NCBI RefSeq assembly: GCF_039523735.1
Contig: NZ_BAAAFW010000050.1
Coordinates: 1 to 64,000, forward strand
Source: Tatumella punctata
Lineage (GTDB): Bacteria; Pseudomonadota; Gammaproteobacteria; Enterobacterales; Enterobacteriaceae
Direction: 5' to 3'
DNA: 64,000 bases
The translations under genes and the position numbers were made by a program. Numbering within the stretch: the first letter of the stretch is position 1; the number at the start of each line of letters is the position of its first letter. Under the pieces are notes generated by a model. That model ran no database searches. It was not told the origin of the DNA and saw only the letters and a program-made list of their open reading frames with translations. This document shows, in pieces, positions 35,548-47,267 of this stretch.

Positions 35548-36954
35548 ATGGCAGTAAATAAATCCCCGAACAAATCCAATGAATCCCGTGATCGTCAGCT
35601 GGAAGGTGTAAAAATGCCTCCGCATTCTGTCGAAGCTGAGCAATCAGTGCTCGGGGGATTAATGCTGGATAATGCGCGCTGGGATAATGTCTCTGAGCGT
35701 GTTGTTGCCGAAGATTTTTACAGCAGACCCCATCGTCTGATTTTCTCTGAAATGCAGCGTCTGCTGGAACTGGGGCAACCCATTGATCTGATTACCCTGT
35801 CAGAATCGCTGGAAACCCGCGGTGAGCTGGAGCTGGCCGGCGGCTTTGCCTACCTGGCTGAACTGGCAAAAAATACCCCGAGTGCGGCTAATATTGGTGC
35901 ATATGCGGATATTGTCCGCGAGCGCGCGGTAGTCCGGGAAATGATTTCGGTGGCCAACGAAATTGCTGATGCCGGCTTCGATCCTCAGGGGCGCAGCAGT
36001 GAAGATCTTCTGGATCTGGCGGAATCCAGTGTCTTCAAAATTGCCGAGAAACGATCCAGCAAAGACGATGGCCCGCAAAATATCGAGCAGGTACTGGAAG
36101 CGACCATCAATCGTATTGAAGCGCTGGTCGGCACTCCCCACGACGGTGTGACCGGGGTCGATACGGGGTATCAGGATTTGAATAAAAAAACTGCCGGTTT
36201 ACAGGGATCTGATCTGATTATCGTGGCCGCCCGTCCTTCGATGGGGAAAACCACTTTTGCCATGAACCTGTGTGAAAACGCGGCGATGTTGCAGGATAAA
36301 CCGGTACTGATTTTCAGCCTGGAGATGCCCAGTGAACAGCTGATGATGCGTATGCTGGCCTCCTTATCACGCGTAGACCAGACCCGTATTCGTACCGGTC
36401 AACTGGATGATGAAGACTGGTCGCGGATTTCCGGCACTATGGGCATCCTGCTGGAGAAGAAGAATATGTATATCGACGATTCTTCCGGCCTGACCCCGAC
36501 AGAGGTCCGCTCACGTGCGCGGCGTATCTTCCGCGAAAACGGCGGGTTAAGTATGATTATGATCGACTACCTGCAGTTAATGCGGGTGCCTTCATTGTCA
36601 GATAACCGTACTCTGGAAATTGCCGAAATCTCCCGCTCTCTGAAAGCGCTGGCCAAAGAGCTGAATGTACCGGTGGTTGCCCTGTCACAGTTAAACCGTT
36701 CACTGGAACAGCGTGCCGATAAACGTCCGGTAAACTCCGATTTGCGTGAATCAGGCTCTATTGAGCAGGATGCCGATTTAATTATGTTTATCTACCGCGA
36801 TGAGGTGTATCACGAGAACAGTGATCTTAAAGGTATTGCTGAAATTATCCTGGGTAAACAACGTAACGGGCCTATCGGTACCGTCAGACTGACTTTTAAT
36901 GGTCAGTGGTCGCGGTTCGATAACTATGCCGGCCCGCAGTATGATGATGAATAA
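35548..36954 (+). CDS. dnaB: replicative DNA helicase DnaB
   Basis: DnaB is the hexameric 5'-3' helicase of the replication fork. The 468 residues show the N-terminal domain (PPHSVEAEQSVLGGLMLDN), the linker, and the RecA-like domain with Walker A ARPSMGKTTFAMN near residue 229, Walker B MIMIDYLQLMRV and the arginine-finger region DLRESGSIEQDADLI. No intein is present. The ATG at 35548 gives the conserved MAxNK start; an ATG four codons upstream is possible. Confidence 0.98.
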   Translation: MAVNKSPNKSNESRDRQLEGVKMPPHSVEAEQSVLGGLMLDNARWDNVSERVVAEDFYSRPHRLIFSEMQRLLELGQPIDLITLSESLETRGELELAGGFAYLAELAKNTPSAANIGAYADIVRERAVVREMISVANEIADAGFDPQGRSSEDLLDLAESSVFKIAEKRSSKDDGPQNIEQVLEATINRIEALVGTPHDGVTGVDTGYQDLNKKTAGLQGSDLIIVAARPSMGKTTFAMNLCENAAMLQDKPVLIFSLEMPSEQLMMRMLASLSRVDQTRIRTGQLDDEDWSRISGTMGILLEKKNMYIDDSSGLTPTEVRSRARRIFRENGGLSMIMIDYLQLMRVPSLSDNRTLEIAEISRSLKALAKELNVPVVALSQLNRSLEQRADKRPVNSDLRESGSIEQDADLIMFIYRDEVYHENSDLKGIAEIILGKQRNGPIGTVRLTFNGQWSRFDNYAGPQYDDE

Positions 36955-37052
36955 TCACATTTTTCATGCTGACAGCTCAAAAATAGTATTGGACAATTGA
37001 TCAGCAAATACGGTTATCTGTGAGGATATATTCAGCCCGCCACGGATTACCG

Positions 37053-37535
37053 ATGACCAGTTTTGATGATTACGATATACAGATCCTGACACTATTACAG
37101 GCCAACGGACGACTGACCAGCCAGCAACTGAGTGACCTGATCGGACTCTCTGCCTCCCAGTGCTCCAGACGGCGGATCCATCTCGAGCAGACCCGCAAAA
37201 TTCTGGGCTACCATGCCCGTTTATCTCCCGGGGCGACGGGACCGGAAATTACCGGGCTTATCGAAGTCCGGTTAATCAATCATACTCCCGCTTCTGTCGA
37301 CAGTTTTCATCAGCGTGTCGCCTCCTCATCAGCAATTACCGATGCTTATAAAACTACCGGTGACGCTGACTATTTACTGAAAGTCACGGTGACTGACCTT
37401 CAGTCCCTGAGCAGGTTAATCAGCCAGCTGGTGGCGGATCATCAAAGCGTTGCCCATGTTAAAACCTCGGTGGTGCTGAATCGCCTGAAAGAAGGCGGGG
37501 TGATGCTGGTGGGTGGCGACAGCCATAACGGTTAA
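37053..37535 (+). CDS. Lrp/AsnC-family transcriptional regulator
   Basis: A 160-residue regulator. The N-terminal winged helix (DDYDIQILTLLQANGRLTSQ, then LSDLIGLSASQCSRRRIHLE) is followed by a RAM ligand domain (TDAYKTTGDADYLLKVTVTD near residue 105). Such proteins sense amino acids. The ATG at 37053 is chosen over an upstream GTG at 37020. It lies between dnaB and a YitT gene, in the place of E. coli alr (alanine racemase), which is absent. Its target is unknown; the neighbouring YitT gene and tyrB are candidates. Confidence 0.88.
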   Translation: MTSFDDYDIQILTLLQANGRLTSQQLSDLIGLSASQCSRRRIHLEQTRKILGYHARLSPGATGPEITGLIEVRLINHTPASVDSFHQRVASSSAITDAYKTTGDADYLLKVTVTDLQSLSRLISQLVADHQSVAHVKTSVVLNRLKEGGVMLVGGDSHNG

Positions 37536-37779
37536 CGGCCATCCACTCACCATTATCGTGCATAATTTCCTGCGGAATGCATAAACAGTGCATAATTTAT
37601 GGTGAGGATGCGCAATATCACCGCCGGTATCATCGTGATAATGTGACGTTACCGGCGGTGGCATCTGTAATATCAATAGGATAACTACAGTTTTTGCGGC
37701 CAGCCAGTGCAGGGCATCAGTGTGGCGTGATTATTGCTTAATACAGGGTTTGTGCTTATTGAGCGATTAGGATGTTGTT

Positions 37780-38400
37780 ATGACAGTGATAAAAACCGCA
37801 GCAGCGGAAAACGTCCCCCACAGCCTGGCAGAAGATGCACTGGCGATAGTATTTGGCACCCTGCTGGTCTCTTTCGGGATCATTATGCTGAAGCAGGCAG
37901 GTGCACTGACCGGCAGTACCGCCGGAATAGCATTTCTGATCAGTTATATTTCGCCCTTATCTTTCGGCAGTGCGTTTTTCCTGATTAATCTGCCCTTTTA
38001 CTGGTTGTCGGTCAGGCAAATGGGCCGGGAATTTACGCTGAAAACTTTCACTGCAGTAGGCATGGTTTCGTTGTTTACCCACCTGCATCCGTTATTTATT
38101 CATTTTTCTCAGCTTAACCCTTTCTATGCAGCCCTGTTTGGTAATATTGTGATGGGAATGGGATTCATTGTGCTGTTTCGTCATAAAGCCAGCCTCGGAG
38201 GGATTAATATCCTGGCGCTCTGGCTGCAGCAACGGATCGGCTTGCGTGCCGGGAAATTACAGATGGCGGTCGATACCTGTGTGGTGCTGGCTTCTCTGTG
38301 GGTGGTGTCTGTGCCGATGTTGCTGGCGTCAGTCTGTGGCGCAGTACTACTGAATCTGATTATTGCAATGAATCACCGTCCCGGCCGCTACAGGGTATAG
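37780..38400 (+). CDS. YitT-family membrane protein
   Basis: A 206-residue integral membrane protein with five to six hydrophobic segments, belonging to the YitT / DUF161 family. GALTGSTAGIAFLISYISPLSF near residues 42-63 (abridged motif GSTAGIAFLISY) and the later ASLGGINILALWLQQR are characteristic. Family function is not established. It follows the Lrp-type gene by 244 bp, so an independent promoter is likely, and precedes tyrB by 50 bp. Confidence 0.85.
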   Translation: MTVIKTAAAENVPHSLAEDALAIVFGTLLVSFGIIMLKQAGALTGSTAGIAFLISYISPLSFGSAFFLINLPFYWLSVRQMGREFTLKTFTAVGMVSLFTHLHPLFIHFSQLNPFYAALFGNIVMGMGFIVLFRHKASLGGINILALWLQQRIGLRAGKLQMAVDTCVVLASLWVVSVPMLLASVCGAVLLNLIIAMNHRPGRYRV

Positions 38401-38450
38401 CACAGACGTCAGCGGCTAACTCACACTGAACAATGATGGAGAAGTACAAC

Positions 38451-39644
38451 GTGTTTCAACATGTCGATGCCTATGGTGGCGATCCCATCCTCTCGTTGAT
38501 GGAAAAATATAAAGAAGATCCGCGTGTTGCCAAAGTCAACCTGAGCATTGGTCTCTATTACAACGAACAGGGCATCGTTCCGCAATTACGGGCTGTTGCT
38601 GAAGCAGAAAAACGGCTGCAGGACATCCCGCGAGAGGCATCACTTTACTTACCGATGGAAGGGCTGGCCGGGTACCGGAACGCCATTGTTACCTTGCTGT
38701 TCGGGGCGAATAACCCGCTGGCAGACAATGGTCGTATCGCCTGCATCCAGACTCTCGGGGGCTCAGGAGCCCTTAAAGTTGGTGCTGACTTTCTGAAAAA
38801 CTATTTTCCTGCCTCTGAAGTGTGGGTCAGTGATCCGACCTGGGAAAACCATATTGCTATTTTTGAGGGTGCCGGTTTCAGAGTTAACCATTACCCGTGG
38901 TATGACAATGCAACCCACGGGGTACAATTTGCGGAGTTTATCGCCACGCTGAACAGCCTGCCGGAACAAAGCATCGTATTACTGCATCCGTGCTGCCATA
39001 ATCCGACCGGTGCAGATTTGACGACAGCGCAATGGGACCAGACGATTGAGGTTCTGAAAGCCCGTAAACTGATCCCGTTTATGGATATTGCATACCAGGG
39101 CTTTGGTGCCGGCGCTGAGCAGGATTGCTATGGGATCCGTGCCGCCGCGCAAGCCGGTTTACCGGCCCTGATCAGTAACTCATTCTCTAAAATATTTTCT
39201 TTATATGGGGAGCGGGTTGGCGGTTTGTCGGTACTTTGTGAAAGCAGCAATGAAGCTGACTGTGTTCTTGGGCAGTTAAAAGCCGCGGTTCGTCGTAATT
39301 ACTCCAGCCCGCCATCTTACGGCGCCAGACTGGTGATGACGATCCTGAATGATGACGAATTACGGGCCAGCTGGCTGGCAGAACTGGAAGAGATGCGGCT
39401 GCGTATTCTGGATATGCGCCAGGCGCTGGTCACCGCACTCAGCCTGGCGCTGCCGGGACGTGATTTCAGTTATCTGGAAAAACAGCGTGGAATGTTCAGT
39501 TATACGGGGCTCAGTGCCCGGCAGGTGGACAGATTACGCGAGGAATTCGGGGTATATCTGATCAGCAGTGGCCGGATGTGTGTCGCTGGGCTGAACAGCC
39601 GGAATATCCATCAGGTGGCCGAGGCTTTTGCTGCGGTGATCTGA
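38451..39644 (+). CDS. tyrB: aromatic amino acid aminotransferase TyrB
   Basis: TyrB is a PLP aminotransferase for tyrosine, phenylalanine and, weakly, leucine and aspartate. From the GTG at 38451 it has 397 residues, the same as E. coli TyrB, which also uses GTG and begins MFQ. The PLP lysine lies in SNSFSKIFSLYGERVGGL near residue 247; CCHNPTGADLT near 181 and the C-terminal SSGRMCVAGLN with the carboxylate-binding Arg are conserved. An ATG at 38433 would add six residues, but GGAG is better placed for the GTG. Confidence 0.95.
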   Translation: MFQHVDAYGGDPILSLMEKYKEDPRVAKVNLSIGLYYNEQGIVPQLRAVAEAEKRLQDIPREASLYLPMEGLAGYRNAIVTLLFGANNPLADNGRIACIQTLGGSGALKVGADFLKNYFPASEVWVSDPTWENHIAIFEGAGFRVNHYPWYDNATHGVQFAEFIATLNSLPEQSIVLLHPCCHNPTGADLTTAQWDQTIEVLKARKLIPFMDIAYQGFGAGAEQDCYGIRAAAQAGLPALISNSFSKIFSLYGERVGGLSVLCESSNEADCVLGQLKAAVRRNYSSPPSYGARLVMTILNDDELRASWLAELEEMRLRILDMRQALVTALSLALPGRDFSYLEKQRGMFSYTGLSARQVDRLREEFGVYLISSGRMCVAGLNSRNIHQVAEAFAAVI

Positions 39645-39654
39645 GACTGAAACT

Positions 39655-39693
39655 GCCCCTGTTTTCTGCGCCAGCGGAACAGAAAGCAGGGGC
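39655..39693 (+). terminator. stem-loop after tyrB
   Basis: Arms GCCCCTG / CAGGGGC, extended inside by TTCTG / CAGAA. There is no T-run directly after it, so it may be a weak or factor-assisted terminator. Confidence 0.4.
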
Positions 39694-39770
39694 GGCTAAG
39701 CAGATCGTGCGGTGATATCAATTTTATCCCTATGATAATTATTTGTTTTTTTAATTTCCCGCTGATTTTA

Positions 39771-39808
39771 TATATTTACACATTTAGATATTTAAATGTG
39801 TAAATATA
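39771..39808. promoter_or_regulatory. perfect 16-bp inverted repeat, candidate ArsR operator
   Basis: Arms TATATTTACACATTTA (39771-39786) and TAAATGTGTAAATATA (39793-39808) are exact reverse complements around a 6-nt spacer. It lies 37 bp before the reductase start in AT-rich DNA. ArsR-family repressors bind AT-rich imperfect palindromes of this size, so the regulator encoded at the end of this two-gene operon is the likely ligand. Confidence 0.7.
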
Positions 39809-39845
39809 ATGACGCAACTTATTTGTTGAACCGGGGAAAATCATT

Positions 39846-40970
39846 GTGCAGGAACTGTCGCTTTTTAGTCCGCTAGATATGTCAGGGACCAGTTTAAAAA
39901 ACCGTATTGTCTTACCACCGCTGACCCGCTGTCGCAGCCTTCAGCCGGGGAATATTCCCGGTGACAGGATGGTCGACTATTACCGTCAGCGTGCCAGTGC
40001 CGGGTTTATGGTCACGGAAGGTACCCAGATAGAACCCCGTGGCCAGGGGTATGCCTGGACGCCGGGTATCCACAGTGAGGCGCAAATTGCGGGCTGGCGT
40101 AAAGTGACCGATGCAGTGCATCAGCAAGGTGGTGTGATTTTCTGCCAGCTCTGGCATGTCGGCCGTGTTTCCCATCACGCTCTTCAGCCCGGGGGCGGAC
40201 AGCCGGTCGCGCCTTCTGCAGTCCCGGCGACCAATGTCCGGGTATTTATCGAAACAGGCCCGTCGACCGGTGAACTGACCGCACCTTCGGTGCCCCGTGA
40301 ACTGAGCACCGAAGAAGTCCGTGAGCTGGTGGAGTTGTACCGCCAGGCCGCGATTAATGCCAGACAGGCCGGATTCGACGGTGTGGAATTACATTCCGCC
40401 AATGGCTACCTGATTAATCAGTTTATTTCCGAACATACTAATTTCCGTAGCGATGAATACGGCGGCAGCCTGGAAAACCGTCTGCGTTTTCTGAAACAAG
40501 TGACTGAGGCCGTCAGTTCCGTGTTTGGCAGCCAGAAAGTCGGGGTACGTTTCGCGCCACTGTTCAGCAGCACCGATGAAGACCGCGTCTACCTGGGACT
40601 GGTAGAGCCCGATCCGCAGCATACCTACCTGACTGCAGCGGCGATGCTGAATGAAATGAAGATTGGTTATCTGTCAATCGCCGAACCTGACTGGGATAAC
40701 AGCCCTGATTTACCAGAGGACTTCCGCCAGCGTCTGCGGGACGTTTTCCGCTCACCGATTATCTGTTCCGGGCGCTATACACGGCAGAAAGCAGAGCGGG
40801 TACTGAAAAACGGCTGGGCTGATTTATTTGGTTTTGGCAGAACCTTTATCGCTAATCCTGATTTACCTGCACGTTTGCAGAATAATTATCCGCTGAACAG
40901 CACCGACACATCATCACTGTATGGCGGCAGCGACGCAGGGTATACTGATTACCCCGTATATCGCCCCTGA
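39846..40970 (+). CDS. alkene reductase, Old Yellow Enzyme family (NemA-like)
   Basis: A 374-residue FMN flavoprotein of the OYE family, which reduces activated C=C bonds, nitrate esters and nitro compounds with NAD(P)H. It begins LFSPLDMSGTSLKNRIVLPPLTRCRS, of which NRIVLPPLTRCRS is diagnostic. Substrate-binding His and Asn lie in VELHSANGYLINQF near residue 183, followed by TNFRSDEYGGSLENR, and the FMN phosphate segment is near LFGFGRTFIANPDL. The start is GTG at 39846, after GGGGAAAATCATT. It is 15 bp ahead of the ArsR gene, behind a perfect palindrome, which suggests induction by a reactive compound, as for E. coli nemRA (whose repressor is of another family). Confidence 0.92.
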   Translation: MQELSLFSPLDMSGTSLKNRIVLPPLTRCRSLQPGNIPGDRMVDYYRQRASAGFMVTEGTQIEPRGQGYAWTPGIHSEAQIAGWRKVTDAVHQQGGVIFCQLWHVGRVSHHALQPGGGQPVAPSAVPATNVRVFIETGPSTGELTAPSVPRELSTEEVRELVELYRQAAINARQAGFDGVELHSANGYLINQFISEHTNFRSDEYGGSLENRLRFLKQVTEAVSSVFGSQKVGVRFAPLFSSTDEDRVYLGLVEPDPQHTYLTAAAMLNEMKIGYLSIAEPDWDNSPDLPEDFRQRLRDVFRSPIICSGRYTRQKAERVLKNGWADLFGFGRTFIANPDLPARLQNNYPLNSTDTSSLYGGSDAGYTDYPVYRP

Positions 40971-40985
40971 ATGATGTGAGGCTGC

Positions 40986-41300
40986 ATGACACCAGAGAAC
41001 GCCATAAAGCTTCTTGCCAACCCGACCCGCATGTCGGTATTACAGTGGCTGAAAGATCCGCACACCGCATTTGCAGGTTACAGCCAGCTTTATGATTTCC
41101 CGGTGTATGGTGTCTGTGCTTCGCTGATCAGTGAAAAAGCCGGATTATCTCAGCCCGCAACATCCCTGTGCCTTAAAGCATTATCCGAAGCCGGATTGCT
41201 TGAGGCCAGTAAAGTGGGTAAGTGGACTTACTATCGCCGTAATGAAACGATGATCCGGCAACTGACCGCGGTAGTGGTCGGACATTTGCAGACGCTCTGA
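40986..41300 (+). CDS. ArsR-family transcriptional regulator
   Basis: A 104-residue winged-helix protein. AIKLLANPTRMSVLQWLKDP at the N-terminus and LISEKAGLSQPATSLCLKAL (residues about 49-68) are typical of ArsR regulators, and the wing KVGKWTYYRRNE follows. It has two cysteines (in GVCAS and TSLCLK) that could sense electrophiles, but no classic CxC metal site. It is the second gene of the reductase operon and presumably represses it. A GGCTGCC / GGCAGCC stem follows at 41303-41328. Confidence 0.88.
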   Translation: MTPENAIKLLANPTRMSVLQWLKDPHTAFAGYSQLYDFPVYGVCASLISEKAGLSQPATSLCLKALSEAGLLEASKVGKWTYYRRNETMIRQLTAVVVGHLQTL

Positions 41301-41570
41301 CCGGCTGCCGGTCATCAGGCTGGCAGCCTTTACGGATGATAATATCTCCTGTACTCCGCGGCCAGCCGTTGCATCAAGCAGGGTCTGGCTGGTCGCTAAC
41401 CGGGCAGGTCAACATCTGCAACATGATAAATGGCTCAGGGTGGCTGAAACCCGGCCCGCTGGCCTGAAATACCATCGATATACTTTGTGTTGGTCAGCTA
41501 TCGGCGAGGGGCGATCCGCGAGACTGCGAATGTGATGGCGGGCAAGGATCTGCCCGCTATATTCGGCAGA

Positions 41571-42635
41571 TCAGGCCGCGGCGTGATCGCGCAGGGTATT
41601 AATATCAATGACAAAACGGTATTTCACATCGCTTTTCAGCATCCGTTCATAGGCTTCATTGATCTGTGCGATATCAATCAGTTCGATATCAGAAGTGATA
41701 TTGTGCTGACCACAAAAATCGAGCATTTCCTGGGTCCCGGCAATCCCGCCAATCAGTGAACCGGATACACTGCGACGTTTAAATATCAGACTGGCGACTG
41801 ACGGGGCCGGGTGGTCATGCTCAGGCACGCCCACCAGAGTCATATTACCGTCCCGCTTCAGCAGGTTAATAAAGGGGGTCAGGTCATGGGTCGCGGCAAC
41901 AGTATTCAGGATAAAATCAAAGCTGTTGGTATGCTGAGCCATTTGCTCTGCATCTTTCGAAATCACAACTTCATCGGCCCCGAGCCGTTTGCCATCGGCT
42001 ACTTTTGACGGCGAGGTGGTAAACAGCACGACTTTGGCCCCCATTGCATGGGCAATCTTCACCCCCATATGACCCAGTCCGCCCAGCCCGACAATACCGA
42101 CTTTTTTACCCGGACCGACTTTCCAGTGCTTCAGCGGTGAGTAGGTGGTAATACCTGCACACAGCAGCGGTGCAACACCAGCCAGATCCAGATGCGCCGG
42201 GACCCGCAGTACAAAATCTTCGTGCACCACGATATCAGAAGCATACCCGCCAAAAGTCGTTTTGCCATCGAAGCGGTCAGTACCGTTATAGGTCGCGACA
42301 AAACCATTTTCACAATATTGTTCCAGACCTTCCTGACAGTCCGGACAGCTGCGGCAGGAGTCGACCATACAACCGACGCCGACCAGATCACCGACAGTAA
42401 ACCTGCTGCAGCGGCTGCCGGTAGCCGTGACCCGGCCGACGATCTCATGGCCGGGTACGACCGGGAATACCGTGTTATGCCACTCATTACGCGCCTGGTG
42501 AAGGTCCGAATGGCAGACGCCGCAGAACAGAATCTCAATCTGTACATCATGGTCACGCAGCTGGCGTGGCTGGTAGCTGAACGGGGCGAGGGGGGAATTT
42601 TCGTTCTGTGCAGCATAGGCGTGGATAATATTCAT
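41571..42635 (-). CDS. zinc-dependent alcohol/aldehyde dehydrogenase, YahK/AdhC-like
   Basis: A 354-residue NAD(P)-dependent medium-chain dehydrogenase. Catalytic zinc ligands are in CGVCHSDLH near residue 40 and GHEIVGR near 62; the structural zinc cysteines are in CRSCPDCQEGLEQYC near 93-107; the Rossmann loop is GIVGLGGLGHMGVKIA near 180. It resembles E. coli YahK, an NADPH-dependent aldehyde reductase, and cinnamyl-alcohol-dehydrogenase-like enzymes. The ATG at 42635, the second of two adjacent ATGs, is best spaced from AGGAG. It is convergent with the ArsR gene and lies downstream of uvrA on the same strand, with no shared operon evident. Confidence 0.9.
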   Translation of the reverse strand: MNIIHAYAAQNENSPLAPFSYQPRQLRDHDVQIEILFCGVCHSDLHQARNEWHNTVFPVVPGHEIVGRVTATGSRCSRFTVGDLVGVGCMVDSCRSCPDCQEGLEQYCENGFVATYNGTDRFDGKTTFGGYASDIVVHEDFVLRVPAHLDLAGVAPLLCAGITTYSPLKHWKVGPGKKVGIVGLGGLGHMGVKIAHAMGAKVVLFTTSPSKVADGKRLGADEVVISKDAEQMAQHTNSFDFILNTVAATHDLTPFINLLKRDGNMTLVGVPEHDHPAPSVASLIFKRRSVSGSLIGGIAGTQEMLDFCGQHNITSDIELIDIAQINEAYERMLKSDVKYRFVIDINTLRDHAAA

Positions 42636-42826
42636 CATTTCTCCTGTCAGACAGATAACAGACAACTCCGTTGCCGGAATTGCGCAGAGGGACGGAACCT
42701 GTTGCTAAGCATAGCCACCAGATGCGGTGCAGGCCCCGCAGGTTGTCGCTGAATGTGGCCTGTTTCTGAACTCATATCAGACACAGGCCACGGCGGCAGA
42801 AATAACTATTATTTAACTGACTGAAA

Positions 42827-45658
<2,832 letters not shown>

Positions 45659-45745
45659 TCACCTTTCCCGGATTATCAGCGTCGTCCATGTCTGCGGGCG
45701 AGACATGGGGAGAATCAAACATATTATTATGGCATAAAAAATAAA

Positions 45746-45761
45746 CTGATTAAATATCCAG
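45746..45761. promoter_or_regulatory. LexA box between uvrA and ssb
   Basis: CTGATTAAATATCCAG fits CTG-N10-CAG with an AT-rich core, 88 bp upstream of the uvrA ATG. E. coli has an SOS box in the same divergent region. Confidence 0.7.
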
Positions 45762-46114
45762 TAGTTTACCGGAAATGCCGTCCGGCCGCTGGCCGGGGGA
45801 TTAATCACTGTCAGGACAAAAGGCAACCTTTTGTTTTGCTTAATGGTTATCAGATTCAGGTCAGAGAATACCTGTGAAGCTCTCTGCCTGTAACCTGCTG
45901 TGCCGGAGGGCTGCAGTGCAGCCAGGCCAGGGCTGCCGGCCTGCATTACCGTATCTGACAGAACAATCGGTCTGCGGTTTACCCTGTGTGTATTCGCGGG
46001 GAAATGCGACCTTCTGCGCACAGTGAAACGGGTTATGAAGTATCAATAATCGGCTGTGCCGTGTTATGATTGGCGGCTTAGACTCAGAGTAATTATTCTT
46101 CAGGAGAGACGTAT
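45762..46114. other. intergenic region leading to ssb
   Basis: Non-coding by appearance. It should contain the ssb promoters; GTGTTATGATTGG just before 46078 offers a TATGAT -10. CAGGAGAG precedes the ssb ATG. No other structure stands out. Confidence 0.5.
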
Positions 46115-46663
46115 ATGGCCAGTCGCGGCGTAAACAAAGTAATACTTGTCGGGAATCTGGGGCAGGACCCGGAAGTCCGTTATATGCCAAATGGTGGTGC
46201 GGTTACCAACATTACACTGGCCACGTCGGAAAGCTGGCGTGATAAGCAGACCGGTGAGAACAAAGAAATTACCGAATGGCACCGTGTAGTCCTGTTTGGC
46301 AAACTGGCTGAAGTCGCCGGTGAATATCTGCGTAAAGGTTCTCAGGTCTATATTGAAGGTCAGCTGCGTACCCGCAAATGGCAGGACCAGAGTGGTCAGG
46401 ATCGTTACACCACCGAAGTTGTGGTTAACGTTGGTGGTACCATGCAAATGCTGGGTGGCCGTCAGGGCGGAAATGCAGGCGGAGCACCTGCCGGCGGACA
46501 AAACAACAACAATGGCTGGGGCCAGCCACAGCAGCCACAGCAGCAGGGGGGTAATCAGTTCAGTGGCGGCGGTAATGCCCCTGCCGCGGCGCGTCCGCAG
46601 CAGAGCAGCGCACCTGCCAGCAGCGAACCACCAATGGATTTTGACGACGATATCCCGTTCTAG
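46115..46663 (+). CDS. ssb: single-stranded DNA-binding protein
   Basis: SSB coats single-stranded DNA and recruits repair and replication proteins. The 182-residue protein has the OB fold in residues 1-112 (MASRGVNKVILVGNLGQDPEVR at its start, abridged as VNKVILVGNLGQDPEVR), a Gly/Gln/Asn-rich linker, and the acidic tip MDFDDDIPF that docks partner proteins. The length is close to E. coli SSB (178). It marks the left border of the accessory island. Confidence 0.98.
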   Translation: MASRGVNKVILVGNLGQDPEVRYMPNGGAVTNITLATSESWRDKQTGENKEITEWHRVVLFGKLAEVAGEYLRKGSQVYIEGQLRTRKWQDQSGQDRYTTEVVVNVGGTMQMLGGRQGGNAGGAPAGGQNNNNGWGQPQQPQQQGGNQFSGGGNAPAAARPQQSSAPASSEPPMDFDDDIPF

Positions 46664-46702
46664 AGTTGACTTGTGAGTTGTCTGTAAAAAAAATATATAT
46701 AG

Positions 46703-46727
46703 GCCCCTGTTAATTCAGGGGCTTTTT
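46703..46727 (+). terminator. ssb terminator
   Basis: Stem GCCCCTG / CAGGGGC with loop TTAATT followed by TTTTTA, 40 bp after the ssb stop. Confidence 0.92.
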
Positions 46728-46769
46728 ATTTTTCAGGGCCATACAATCTGCAAGTTTCTGGCAGCTTAG

Positions 46770-47024
46770 TCAAAAACGGGGAGTCAGAAAAATAAGGGAC
46801 TGGTTGATGTTAGCGGTATTTCCCGCATTTTTTACCCTGGCCCGGCGTCTGTCGTTCTTCTTTGAACAATAACTTATAGGTACAGCGCCAGCGACAGGTC
46901 GCGCTTCACGCGCGTTCAGCAGCATACGACTGCCAGGTCTGATCGGCGTAGCGCCCTGCCAGCAACCTTCTGTCGCACTGGTTTCCAGCAAAGACAGAAA
47001 GCCGACGGATACGCAGCTCTTCAC
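46770..47024 (-). CDS. small hypothetical ORF, possible mobile-element remnant
   Basis: An 84-residue frame from a GTG codon. The protein (VGFLSLLETSATEGCWQG, then a basic KKNDRRRARVKN segment) does not look like a shadow frame. From memory it recalls small Ash/Icd-like ORFs found beside integrases in enterobacterial satellite prophages, but I cannot verify this. There is no clear ribosome site, so it may be a fragment. It lies just after ssb, at the edge of the accessory island. No function is proposed. Confidence 0.35.
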   Translation of the reverse strand: MKSCVSVGFLSLLETSATEGCWQGATPIRPGSRMLLNAREARPVAGAVPISYCSKKNDRRRARVKNAGNTANINQSLIFLTPRF

Positions 47025-47267
47025 ACAATCATTTAGTTAAGATAATTAATTCATTATTGCTTTCTGACAGTCTATACAATGCTGCAATCTTTATGATGTC
47101 CTCACGATATTTGATGGGATGATCACCAGGCGGATAATCCGTAATTGTATACTCGTTTCCCTGCAGTCAGTGGCCAGTCACAACCTGCCGCCAGTTGCAC
47201 AGAAAAATGGTTGAATTGTGATCCGGTCAGGTCCTGGTAATCTCCCGCGTTTTAGTAGTAGTTTTTG
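47025..47267. other. non-coding stretch
   Basis: AT-rich at the left, no ORF of coding character. I see nothing identifiable; it probably carries the end of the lipoprotein transcript, which runs leftward. Confidence 0.4.

Noticed and set aside
38433..38450. ATG start for tyrB six codons upstream
   Set aside because: The GTG at 38451 matches the E. coli start and length and is better spaced from GGAG.
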